The notes beneath the pieces were generated by a model. That model saw only the letters and a list, made by a program, of their open reading frames with translations, ran no database searches and had not been told where the DNA came from. Below, in pieces: positions 33,267 through 43,867 of a stretch of 64,000 bases of DNA (positions are counted from its first letter, which is position 1; every line of letters starts with the position of its first letter). The translations under genes were made by a program, and so were the position numbers. The DNA is from Cloeon dipterum (lineage: Eukaryota > Arthropoda > Insecta > Ephemeroptera > Baetidae): positions 1,178,001 to 1,242,000 of the forward strand of contig NC_088788.1 of the NCBI RefSeq assembly GCF_949628265.1, written 5' to 3'.

Positions 33267-35365
33267 ATGTTTGGCTCGAAAGCAATCGTTGCTGTCGCGC
33301 TGATTTTTTTATCCCAGCAAATTGACTGTCTTAGAAACAATGCTCGACAACCGCAGGGTAGGCTTTAATCATAATCATTCACGGAATATTTTGCTAACTT
33401 CTAATTTAAACAGCTCTTCCGAACTTTCCACAAGCGTGTCCGGAAAGGTTTACTTGTCAAAAAGGTGTCCTACTCTATAGATGTTACTGCGAGTCGCTGA
33501 AAAAGGATCTATACTGCAGCCAGTCCCTCGGAGAAATTGTTCAGTGTCCAAAAGAAGTTCAAAATGGTGGTAATTAGAAAAATATTGAATTAATCATCAG
33601 TTCGCAGCATTAATGACCTGTCTTGAATATTTTGGTTCGGATCAAAGATCAATTCAAATCCGGAAAGCTGGATAAAAGTTGAATGACACTTACCAGGAAG
33701 TTTAAAATTGAAAGTGTTTTATTTTATGACAAAATTCAGACTCTAGCACAAGCCCTTACATTTCTGCGTTAAATTGTCAATTTGTAAAAACTGTAAAATA
33801 TCATTCGACTCGTCTTACTGCGAGCAGATTCTAAATATGACAAGTTTTTTTTATATCCGACCACCCGCTTCCCTAACTTCCCGTGTGAAAAAATTGCCAA
33901 AACCTTGAATTTCGCCTCAAAAACCCAAGCAATCAACGTGTTTCAATGCGAAATTAAGTAAAATGCAGCCACAATCGCATATTTTGGGGGCGGACGGGGG
34001 CTGCAATTGAATAAAACAAATGTAGAATTTTACGGAGACTCTGAAAAACTTTAGTTTTTCACTTTACGACCCAGAGGAGCCAAGTTACTAATTTTTCAAG
34101 TCGAAAAAACGTGATTTGTGACATTTAAAAATTTTGTTTTCGGGGCCCAGGCGGAGCCCCATAAGCCAAACGGCGCCGATTTTTTGTACCAATCGATGCC
34201 CCTTAGTGAGGCGCGTTCGCCACTGTGCGGTTTTTCAAATTTTAAATCATATTTCGAATTTTTACGAATTTTTTCTGCCAATTTTTCAAATAAGTTGAAA
34301 TTTTCTTAAATTTGTTTTATTTTTGTTAAAATTCGACTATTCGTCCGATCGTTGACCACGACCCCTTATCAGACAGGTCTTAAACGGGGCTTTGACCTGT
34401 GATACCCTAACGACCTTTTTCAGGGTACCCCGACCTGAAATCCGCTTCTAAGCCGGTTTTTTTATGATTTTTCAGAGATTTTTAATTAGTAACTTTTATT
34501 TCCGGGGCCCTATGGGCCGGAGGGTAATGATTATAGCACCAATGGATGCCCCTCGGTGAGGAGCATCCGTTCGTGTTTGATTTTCCAAAATCGGACCATT
34601 TTTCGAATTATTACGATTTTTTTTCGGCCTAAATTTCGAAAAAGTCGAATTATAAAAAACCCAGGGTAAATCGATGCGAAATTATTACTTCTATTTTTTT
34701 TAAATTCTGGTAAATTGTTTATCAAACACTTCCACGAATTGTTGCAAAAAACCTCATAATTTCCCCTTGTTAGATTGGGAATTCCAATAAATAACTGATA
34801 TTCGATTTTAATTTATATTTTTATGCTAGAAACTCCTGCTGTGAAGAACGACACGAGCGCGGACACCAAAGCCGAGGCAAACCGCGAGGGCAAAATCCAG
34901 TTTGGCGGGAATGGCGGCAACGGCGGCAACAACAACCAGAACCAAGCCTCGCGTCCCGGCTACTTCGCTGGAGGAGCAGAGGGCGGACACGGACACTTCA
35001 ACCCGAATCCGGAGTTCAACCCTGTCGGCTCATTCGGCAATAACAACTACCAGGACAATTTCAACCAGAGGCCGACGACGCGAACGACGACGACGCGGAC
35101 GACCCGGTATCCAGACAGAAATAACGGAGAAAGCGGAAGCAGTAACCGCTTCAAAGCGCCGCAAGAGAAGTGTTCGAAGCCGATTGTGCTGGTCGTGCTG
35201 CTCATCTTCGTGGCCGTCATCGCCGCGGCGCTGATCGTGGCTCTGGTTGTCGTGGTCCGAAAGTACAAGCAGGCGCTGCACCAGATCATCCACATGAACG
35301 AACTCTACTCGTCCGTCGGCCTCGAGAAAAAGAACACTAATACTCTCGGGAAACTCGCAAAGTGA
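33267..35365 (+). CDS. Uncharacterised single-pass membrane protein with Cys-rich ectodomain
   Basis: Not recognised. Exons 33267-33357, 33414-33569 and 34830-35365 (TGA) join in phase to 260 residues. Residues 1-21 (MFGSKAIVAVALIFLSQQID then C) look like a signal peptide. Residues about 38-77 hold six cysteines, including ACPERFTCQKG and CYCES. Residues 83-195 form a Gly/Asn-rich, then Thr/Arg-rich linker (GGNGGNGGNNN, TTRTTTTRTTR). Residues about 200-225 are a strong membrane helix (IVLVVLLIFVAVIAAALIVA) followed by a 35-residue basic/polar tail. Predicted topology: type I membrane protein with a small disulfide-knotted head. The exon 2 donor was set at GGTG|gtaatt; an alternative three bases upstream is possible. 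The second intron holds a family E repeat. AATAAA at 35384 follows the stop. Confidence 0.7.
33950..34680 (+). repeat. Dispersed repeat family E, copy 5 (with partial duplication)
   Basis: In the second intron of the unknown membrane protein gene. Shows GGGGCCCAGGCGGAGCCCCA, CCAATCGATGCCCCTTAGTG, CGTCCGATCGTTGACC and TTTTTCAGGGTACCCC. A second short piece from the family start (GGGGCCCTATGGGCCGGAGG, CCAATGGATGCCCCTCGGTG) follows at about 34500-34680. Confidence 0.78.
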
Positions 35366-35383
35366 TAACTTTTGGCTTGTTTC

Positions 35384-35389
35384 AATAAA
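35384..35389 (+). terminator. Polyadenylation signal of the membrane protein gene
   Basis: AATAAA 19 bp after the TGA stop codon, within TTCAATAAAATAAATAAA; a very short 3' UTR if used. Confidence 0.65.
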
Positions 35390-35774
35390 ATAAATAAATT
35401 ATTTTAATTTTAAAAATGGTTGAGTAGTGTCTCTGCTGTCACAATTATTTAGCATGTGAAATAAAATGTTCTAATTTTTAGATGCAGTCTTTTTAGTGGA
35501 TAAAAAGATGAGCATCTGATGGTCGAAAATTAGATTTTTTAAATGATGAGAAGTTAAGAAAATAAAAAAAAAACACTTCGTTTTCTAATTCAAGCGTCTT
35601 ACATAATTTAAAAAATATATATTTAGAAAATTTTCATGAAAAAGTGTATCTGAAACATTCCGGAATTTAATTAATTAATTTTCTGGGAAAAATTCTAACA
35701 TTCTGAACCCGGAATTTAGCGATTAAAAAATTTTGGCGAAAAATTAAAAATTTAATTTTTTGGTAATATTGCGA

Positions 35775-36260
35775 ACGCTTAATCTGGTGTTCTAATTGTC
35801 AGAATTGTAAAAACTACCCACCAATCAACTCCTCTAAACCTCTCCTAGATAGCCAATGATTTTTGGGGGTGATCAACCCTCATTCCCCTTCCACATAATT
35901 CATTGAAGTAGCGATAAAAATCATTTTCCGCAAATTTCAGTAATCGCAAATTAATTAAAATACACCCCAAATAACCCCAAACGCCATCGGATATCTAAGG
36001 GAGGTTAAGATAAGTCGAATGGTGTTTAGTTTTTTTAATTGTGACGATTAGAACGCCAGATCTGGCAATTACAAATTGTTGGCAAAATTTAAAAAAATTA
36101 ATTTTTTATTAATATTGGAGAGGGTTAATCTGGGGTTCTAACAGTCAGAATTGTAAAAACTGCCCACCGTTCGACTCGTCTCAACCTCCCCTAGATAGCC
36201 AAATGAATTTGAGGGTGATCAACCCTCATCCCCTTGCACCCCATGCATTGCAATAACGCT
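35775..36260. repeat. Repeat family F, copy 2 (direct double)
   Basis: Two similar halves in the same direction, each with GGTTCTAA...GTCAGAATTGTAAAAACT, CCACC, CAACTC/GACTCGTCTCAACC, CCTAGATAGCC and GGTGATCAACCCTCAT. Matches 9395-9905 and 40720-41185. Confidence 0.7.
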
Positions 36261-36640
36261 AAAAATCACTTTCAGCAAAATTTCTTACCAATCACAACTC
36301 TCATAAATTAATAAAAAAAACACCCAAAACTACCCCCTTTTACCCTTTAAAGATTAAAAACAAAGAATCTCTTTTTCTCCAGTCAATTTTTTATTTTAGA
36401 AATAGAAAAAATAAATAAATTAATTTTCTGTTCCTCTTCTTTGGGATTTTTAATCAAGAATTTAAATTAATTTTATTTGTTGTCTTGCATCAATTCGCTT
36501 TAAGCGAATTTAATTAGGAGAACTAACAATTTTTCCACGAAAATTACGTTTTTAGTCATGAAGGGGCTTGATTCATGCAATCAGAACATTAATAAGAGTC
36601 AAGTTCATTTGAAAAAGAGGCAGTACGTGTATAATTAGAA
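36261..36640. other. Intergenic, AT-rich
   Basis: No coding, repeat or RNA signal recognised. Confidence 0.4.
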
Positions 36641-37294
36641 GCGAGTGCGCCTACTCGTACTCCGCCGCTACGTTTCCATCAATGAAGGGCTGCGTGCGCC
36701 ACTCGAACCGGCCGACCTCACTGGCCGTCACTGCCGCGCGTGCTGCATTCTATTGATTTTCTAGCGGCGCTGCGAGAGGCCCGAATGAATCAGCATCGAT
36801 GCCGGAAAAACTCAAATAAATCAAAAATCCCCCAAAATCAGAACAATTCACGAGAATTCCCCTCGTGATGAATCACCTTCTTATTTAATTTTTTTTATTT
36901 ATTTCCTCTCGAAATAATTCATTGGAAAATCCATATTTACCGCAATCGCTGGATTTTCCCTGGGCGATTCGATGCGTGGGCGATGTCTGGGTCGTCGAGA
37001 CAGGCATGCAGTAGCTGGGCAACGGCACGCACCCCATTGCACAGCCAGGGCACAAGCGAGTGGCTCGCGGGGGCATGTGAGCGCTCCCGGACGCACTGGA
37101 CGCGCGGCGGCCGCTCGACAGAGCATGTGAGACCGCGGCCACACAGGCGGCCACGCGCCCCGGGCTCCGTGAGACGCACGCACTCCCTGCGCCACACGCA
37201 CGCAACCGACCCTCGCCCGACGCGTGAGTACCCTGATTTTTATTCGTTTTTTGGCTTTAAATTTTATAATTTGTAATTTAGCCGCGGCGAAATA
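36641..37294 (+). promoter_or_regulatory. CpG-rich promoter and 5' UTR of the Hs3st gene
   Basis: GC-rich, CpG-dense segments at 36640-36790 and 36950-37223, unlike the AT-rich flanks. A donor GTGAGT at 37224-37229 and an acceptor (TAATTTAG) at 37281 bound a 58-bp intron, so the upstream segment probably ends in a non-coding first exon. The coding start follows at 37295. Long open frames here on both strands reflect base composition. Confidence 0.5.
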
Positions 37295-40200
37295 ATGCCC
37301 GAGCTGGAAGACTTCTCGGCCATCTCGATTTGTGCCAACACCAATGAGATCATCTACAAAAACTTCCGGCCCACCAGGGCCAAGCTGGCGTTGGCCGTTT
37401 TCGTCCTGTCCGTCGTGTCGTTGGTCCTGGCGCTGCACACGCTCTGCTCCGCACAAACGCAAGTGAGTTGGAAAATGAGTCAGATATCCACCGCCGACAC
37501 GCGACACACTTTCTTCCTGCGAAACTGGGTCACGCCGGGGCTTCCAAAGCCACACGGCATGCGTTTCTCCTGCGGTTGCTTGCACTCGACGCATAAATTA
37601 TGACCAGTGTGCGATTGCAATCGCAATTTCAAGCGGAAATTTAATCGCAGTAAGAAATAAATAAATTTTTAATTTATTAAAAATTTATATTTATCTTACT
37701 GAGAGGCAAAATCTGGGGTTAAACTTTTTAACAGTTAAATCAGTCAACTTTAGATGCTGCGCAGTAAATTTGTGCGCATTGTAAGCATGCGCAGTATGTT
37801 CAGATCGTTTCTAAATCTTACTGGGAGTCTGAAACGCATCACTGCGCATGCGTGACCATAATCAAAACCTTCTGCGCAGTCGTAATTCCCACCGTGGTCC
37901 GGATTGCGATCTGTGTTGGTTTCCCGCCGGTCAGAAGTCATAATGGCGTCGAAATAATTCAGGCCAATCCAGTCGACCAATCAGAAGCGTCGAAAAAGGG
38001 GCGTGCCGACCTAATAATTTAATTCCCGCGTATTTTGTTACATTTCCATCAACCTGATGTGCCATCTAACGGTCGATTCGCCAATTACCGGGCTAAGCCG
38101 CAGTTTGTAAATATATAACAACCTGATTTTGGCATTTTAGAATCCTTCTGGGCATATCAGGGTGTTTCCTGAGCGCCCTTAAGGCTTCCAAAGAGTCGAA
38201 TTGGAGATATTTAAAAATAAATAATTTAATAAAAAACACGCAAGTTTATAAATTTCAAAATTAATTAACTGATTTAGATTTTAAAATGTTGACTGTTTAA
38301 CTAGGCATCTTTTGGCACAAAATTTAATGCTCTAGCTTCATGAGAACTCGAGATATTATCATCTTTTTCAATTCCGAAAAAAACTGCAAAACCCGTAATT
38401 TAAAAAAAATGTTCAAAGGGTTAAAAAATTATTATTAATGGATTTATGTATGTGATTTAATCTGTAATAATTTCTGCAAGGTTCAAAGTCCATTTTTTAT
38501 TTATAATCATGAGATTAATTGCTAGAAAATTGAAAGGATTGTGTGAAAACCTCGTTCAAATATTAATTCAGCTGAAGAATCGAGCTATTGATTTTCCGCG
38601 TTGAAAGTTGCGACGCGCAGTAAAGAGCGGATTGGCTGCCAATTTATGCAACAGTCTGCCTGCCTACACATTGACTCACCTTGCTCTTGAAACGAAACGA
38701 GTCACGTTAGGCAACCGGCGCTGCACGCCGACCAGACGGGTTGCGTAAGCGAGCTTGCAGGCGAGCCACAGCAAATGCGCATTATTTCGCCTCTTGTCTG
38801 GCGCAATAAGAGGGTGATTACATTTCAGCTTACGATTGCAGGTTTTCATTTACTCGTCTGAGACGTCAATCTACCTTAATTCCGGCGATCGATCCTCGTC
38901 CATCCACGCCTCCCTGCAGAAACACGAGCAACAACGGCTGATTCAGGTATTAATTAAAAAGTTGTGCTGCAATTTCATTTTTGACACTTGAAATGGATTC
39001 CTAGAGGGTAGAATTAGGTTAAAAAGCTAATTCGTTCGACAGGACAGCTGAAAATCGGTTGAAAATAAAAATAAAGCCGTTATTTTGGCGCCTTTTTTAA
39101 GAAGCAACGACAGCAGCGCCACTGTGACAGCTAGGATCAACAGAGATGTTTCTTTCGACTTTTGGCTACTAAATTTTTTGATGTATGTGCGTGAAACCGA
39201 AATGTTTTGCGTCGAAACAGCTGAAGAGTGCACTTTAAGGGGCGTGGTGCACCGCAATATTGTATTACCTCGGTTACGCCCCCCTCTTCAGCTGTTTCGA
39301 CTCCGAATATTTCGATTTCTCGCACGCAAATTAAAAATCGAAAGAAACATTGACTACTGGCTACCTCCGCTGGCTGTCGCTGTGGCGCTGCTGTCTCGAA
39401 ATTCGTCAAACAGCCAATCAGAGGCGTTCTTGGCGCACTTTTTGAAAAATTCAGACCAAAAACCACAAAAATTAACGGTTTTAGCTCCTCATGACGAATT
39501 CTAACACTCAGGATATGCAATAAAAAAATAAAAAAATCAATTATTACCAGGAGGTGCGCAACACCGACTTTGGCGACGGCTCCGGCGGCGGTAGGTCGCG
39601 GTCGGAGCGTCCGCAACGCCGCCTTCCGCACGTGCTGATCATCGGGGTGCGCAAGTGCGGCACGCGGGCGCTCCTGGAGATGCTGAACCTGCACCCGCGC
39701 ATAGTTAAAGCGAGCGGCGAGGTGCACTTCTTTGACCGCGACGACAACTACCGCCGCGGCCTCGAGTTCTACCGCGCCAAGATGCCCGAGTCGTACGAGC
39801 GGCAGATTACCATCGAGAAGAGTCCCAGCTACTTCGTCACGTCCGAGGCGAGCGAACGCATCCGCGCCATGAACGCCTCCATCAAGCTGCTGCTCATCGT
39901 CAGGGAACCCGTCGTCAGGGCCATCTCGGACTACACCCAATTAAGGTATTAAACTTAAGACCATCTTTGATTAAGTTTCTGAGCCCACCAATCGTTTCTT
40001 GAGGGTCAAATTAGGTAAAATGGATGTTTTTTACGGCCAAAAAGTGCAGCGTGACGTGCGAACTTTTTTTCCCGCCAAAACAAATGAATGCGAGAAGTGC
40101 GCATGCGTCAGAGCTGGTTTGAATACTTGCAGACAGACCGCAGCTGTACGAATGACTTCTTTGGCTGATCTGATGCATGCGCACTTCTCGCATTCACATT

Positions 40201-41431
40201 GTTTTGGCGGGAAAAAAGTTCGCACGTCGCGCTGGACCTTTTGGCCGGATAAAACATCCACTCTACCTAATTTGACCCTCAGGAATCGATTGCTGAGCTC
40301 AGAATCTTCGTCAAAACGGTCTTTAAAGTCAAAAGTTAATTTTTCTTTTTGCAGATCTCACACGCCGACGCGGGTGCCTTCGAACGCATCGTCACCGAGC
40401 CACGACCAGAGTTTCGAGGAGCTGGCCGTGCGGGCCGACGGCACCATCAACGAGTCGTACCGGCCGATCGCGCTCTCCATTTACCACAACTTCATGTCCA
40501 TCTGGCTGGAGACATTCTCGCGCAGTCAAATCCTCATCGTCAGCGGCGACACGCTGATCACGCGGCCGGCGACCGAGTTGGCAAAGATCGAGTCCTTCCT
40601 CAACATCGAACCTCGACTCGGACCCAGGAATTTCTACTTCAACAAAACTAAAGGTGAGGGAATAACACTTTGAAACACTTTTTTTAATTGATTTAAATCG
40701 ATTTTTATCGTTATTGCAATGCATGGGGTGGAAGGGGATGAGGGTTGGTCACCCCCAAAACCTTTTGGTTGTCTAGGGGAGGTTGAGACAAGTCGAATGA
40801 TGGGTAGTTTTTGTAATTCTGACAATTAGAACCGCAGATTAAGCTTGCGCAATATTGCCAAAAAATTAAATTTTAATTTTTTTGCCAACAATTTGTAAAC
40901 GCCAAATCTCTGGTTCTAATTGTCAGAATTACAAAAACTAAACACCATTTGACTCTTCTCAACCTCCCTTAGATAGCCGATGGAATTTTGGGGTAGATTT
41001 TTATTGAATTTAATTAATCAGTTTTGCTGAAAACGATTTTTCCTTAACTTCAAAGCACGGGGTGGAAGGGGGATGAGGGTTGATCACCCCCCAAACCCCT
41101 TTGGCTCTTTAGGGAAGGTCTAGACGTGTCGAACGGTGGTTAGTTTTTTCAATTCTGACAATTAGATGCCGAGATTTGGTCCTCACAAAATTGGAAAAAA
41201 TGACTTTCGTCTTGAATTTCTGCGGATGAATAAAAACCGAAATATCGATCGTGTTTAGGGTTCTACTGCATCAAGAACGCGTCGGCCGACAAATGCCTGA
41301 AGGACACGAAGGGCCGGAAGCACCCAGACGTGAATCCAGACGTCATCTCGAAACTGCGCCGCTTCTTCAGTTCGCACAATCAGAAGTTTTACGAGCTGGT
41401 CGGCGAGGACTTTGGGTGGCCAGAGTCTTAG
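37295..41431 (+). CDS. Hs3st-B: Heparan sulfate 3-O-sulfotransferase (Hs3st-B-like), complete
   Basis: Golgi type II enzyme moving sulfate from PAPS to the 3-OH of glucosamine in heparan sulfate. Exons 37295-37462, 38842-38946, 39551-39945, 40355-40653, 41259-41431 (TAG) give 379 residues. Residues about 31-52 form the signal anchor (LALAVFVLSVVSLVLALHTL). The PAPS 5'-phosphosulfate loop reads IIGVRKCGTRALLEMLNLHP; usual family text is KGGT or KSGT, so the Cys is unusual but at a variable position. Also seen: EVHFFDRDDNY, EKSPSYF, the 3'-phosphate motif VREPVVRAISDYTQ, and the C-terminal GFYCIKN...CLKDTKGRKHP with the two disulfide cysteines, ending KFYELVGEDFGWPES. Length and single anchor suit Hs3st-B rather than the long Hs3st-A. 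The introns hold repeats H, G, A and F. Confidence 0.94.
37752..38105. repeat. Dispersed repeat family H, copy 3
   Basis: In the first coding intron of Hs3st. Very close to copy 1 (13449): AAGCATGCGCAGTATGTTCA, CACTGCGCATGCGTGACC, CCTTCTGCGCAGTCGTAATT, CAATCAGAAGCGTCGAAAAA, GCCATCTAACGGTCGATTCG. Confidence 0.8.
38106..38841. other. Remainder of Hs3st intron
   Basis: AT-rich to 38570, then moderately GC-rich (38590-38830). No exon or repeat copy recognised. Confidence 0.4.
38975..39510. repeat. MITE-like repeat family G, copy 1
   Basis: In Hs3st intron 38947-39550. Starts with GGATTCCTAGAGGGTAGAAT (similar to the family A end). Contains an inner inverted pair around GTTACGCCCCCCTCTTCAGC, and the text GGCTACCTCCGCTGGCTGTC, GTGGCGCTGCTGTCTCGAA, AGCCAATCAGAGGCGTTCTT shared with 43868-44380. 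Confidence 0.75.
39956..40325. repeat. MITE family A, copy 4
   Basis: 370 bp with CTGAGCCCACCAATCGTTTC at the left, GAATCGATTGCTGAGCTCAG at the right, ends TTAAGACC and GGTCTTTAA. Inner inverted pair GAGAAGTGCGCATGCGTCAG / CATGCGCACTTCTCGCATTC. It starts 10 bp after the donor at 39946 and ends 29 bp before the exon at 40355. It is thus about 90% of the 409-bp intron between Hs3st exons 3 and 4. Confidence 0.88.
40720..41185. repeat. Repeat family F, copy 3
   Basis: In the last Hs3st intron. Shows GGGATGAGGGTTGGTCACCC, GGGGAGGTTGAGACAAGTCG, GGGTAGTTTTTGTAATTCTG facing the complement ATTACAAAAACTAAACACCA, then a further direct half with GGGATGAGGGTTGATCACCC. Confidence 0.72.
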
Positions 41432-42483
41432 CCGCGGCAAAAATTGAGCAACGAATTTATCTTTCAGCTGATTTTAATCATCATCCACACCGGTTTTCAG
41501 TTCGGGCGGGCGAGACCAAGTGCCAATTCGATTAAGGAAAATAATGTAAAATTCTCGTGGCGGTGCGGCGTCGGCGCGGATTAAAATCAGAGAGTTCCTC
41601 GCGTTAGTTCCTCAACGAAAGAAAGAAAGAACGAAAAGCGCCGCTGCACCGACTCGACACTGACGAACGGACAAACAAAACGCGATTTTACGACAGCAGC
41701 TTTATGAAAATGAAAAATTTATATACTATACAACAAAAACACATATCAAGACGCGGCGCGCGAGCTCGACGAGCGACAAACGCGCGCGCACGCGCACTTT
41801 TAACGCATATTAAAATTATATTATATAAATATATCCTCTCACGCAGAATATCGTTACCATATCAAAGGATTTAAGAAGAATTTCGGAAATTTCAAAGTCT
41901 GAATGAACACATATCAACTCGGAGTATTATTACGCGAGTTTTACTAATTGTTAAGCAGTTACTAACGTAGGCTAATTAAATCCAATTTTGTCGTTGAAGG
42001 AGAAGGCTTGCAAAATGCGGGGCAAAATTCTAAATTTTGACACGTGGGTTTTTGAAACGGCGTCAAAACGGTGATTGCTTTCGGTACATTTTGAAAAAAC
42101 AGAGGTATTTTTTGTGCCTGTTTGAATATAATCAGGGCGACCGCTAGATGGCTAGAAATGTACGTATTTAGCGCCAGGATTCAAGTTTTAATAAATTAAA
42201 AAAATTGGTTGAAATGAAAAAGAAAATGGTGCCACGGGTTTTTTCTATTGGCTTGAGCGTCCAAATCGTAGCTGCAGTTCCTTCAAACGGGTGGCACCAG
42301 TTATTGGCATTCAATTTTACAAAAGGCTGTTTTTCTTAATGATCCTTTTTGGCTAAAATAGTTTTAAAGACTACATTTTGGGGGAATCCGAAAAATATGG
42401 TGTTTTTCGCTGCCATAAACCAAAGATGACAGGTTTTTTTGTTGTTTGCAAGATTCAGAATTTTAAACTGCCTTAGTATGCTT
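41432..42483. other. Hs3st 3' UTR and intergenic DNA
   Basis: After the stop the sequence is first GC-rich with a purine-pyrimidine alternating stretch at 41781-41797 (CGCGCGCGCACGCGCAC), then AT-rich. No canonical AATAAA close to the stop; ATTAAA near 41806 is a weak candidate. At about 42227-42300 GGTGCCACGGGTTT faces AAACGGGTGGCACC, an imperfect short inverted repeat. Confidence 0.4.
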
Positions 42484-42859
42484 AAAGACCATCTTTGACG
42501 AAGATTCTGAGCCCACCAATCGATTCCTGAGGGTCGAATTAGGTAAAGTGGATGTTTTTTCCGTTAAAAACACCCAGCATGACGTGCGAACTTTTTCCCC
42601 GCCAAAACAATATGAATGCAAGAAGTGCGCATGCGTCAGCGCTGGCTGGATGTGACAAAGAAGTCATTCGTACTCTTTGCAAGAGCTCAAACCAGCTCTC
42701 ACGCATGCGCAGTCATCGCAAATACGTTCAAATTGTTTTGGCGGGAAAAAAGTTCGCACGTCAAACTGGACTTTTTTAACGGAAAAAACATCAACTTTAC
42801 CTAATTCGACCCTCAGGAATCGATTGGTGGGCTCAGAAACTTCGTCAAAGACGTTCTTT
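42484..42859. repeat. MITE family A, copy 5
   Basis: 376 bp, intergenic. TTAAAGACCATCTTTGACGA and CTGAGCCCACCAATCGATTC at the left, GAATCGATTGGTGGGCTCAG and CTTCGTCAAAGACG at the right, with inner GCGCATGCG on both arms. The TTAA flank is clear at the left only. Confidence 0.87.
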
Positions 42860-43867
42860 GGCGAGTTTTCTATAAATTGAAGCTCTATTTTGAATTTTTA
42901 CGAGTCCATATTTCAATTTTAAAACCTCGTAGCGTTTAAATCCGTAGAAAATCTCCAAAATTCGCGATACCAGACAAATTTTCAATATGGCAGTTAGAAA
43001 ACATCATTTTTACGGATTAAAAGGTGCAAAATGAATTCCAAAAGAGCAAATTATGACCTCAATATATAACATTAGGATATTTTTACCGCACCAAATTCAA
43101 CTTGATTTAACAAATGTTTTTTAAGAACTGAAAGTTGGACTATTTCCATCATGAGATTATTGTTTAATTTTCTTGCGCACTAAATTTATGTGTAGTATTT
43201 GCGACGCAAGAGATTGCCGTACAGGGTCTTTCATTCCCATCTATATAAATTTGAAGCAATAAAATCACAATGATTGTGAATAACGGCTCGGTATCTGATT
43301 ATTCAAAGAAAAGATCGAAGATTTAGATTAATTTACACCGACACGCACAAATTTTGTTGTGGTGAAAAATGTTTTGTTACAAGATTTAGGTAATTGAAAA
43401 TTACCTCCCGCGCGCAAACTGCTGTTAAACTGGATGTTAGCGAATTTCCTTCTCATGTGGTAGTTTTTAAGGGTTGGCCGGAGAATGTTATCGAGGAGAA
43501 TGACGGAATATACCTATTAGGAATACATATTTTAAAATAGTAGATTTAAAACTCTTACTCGCACGAAGTTTCAAGCTTGAATGTCGCACGATCGTTACCG
43601 AATTTCCTTCACGTACACCTCAATCATCACGTGTTTTACAGAGTGTGCATATATCAAAGCTATTTTTGACTCCTCCAATGTTTCAAGACATATCACGAGA
43701 AAAAGAGGCCAAAATATTTCATTAAAATGGAGATACATCCAAGTTCAAAACGCGAGTTTTAAATAACAAAGTGTTGAATTGCCAGCAGAGTTTATATTAA
43801 AATACACACACACATGATACACATACACACAAGTCTGTTAAAGCAGCACTGGAAATTACACTTAATT
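42860..43867. other. Intergenic, AT-rich
   Basis: No exon, repeat copy or RNA gene recognised; a short CA-rich stretch lies at 43800-43835. Confidence 0.45.

Noticed and set aside
36885..37600. Long minus-strand frame opposite the Hs3st first exons
   Set aside because: Antisense shadow of a GC-rich promoter and coding exon; no recognisable domain.
39137..39940. 267-codon minus-strand open frame
   Set aside because: Antisense to the Hs3st catalytic exon and to a family G repeat; sequence composition mirrors the sense codons.
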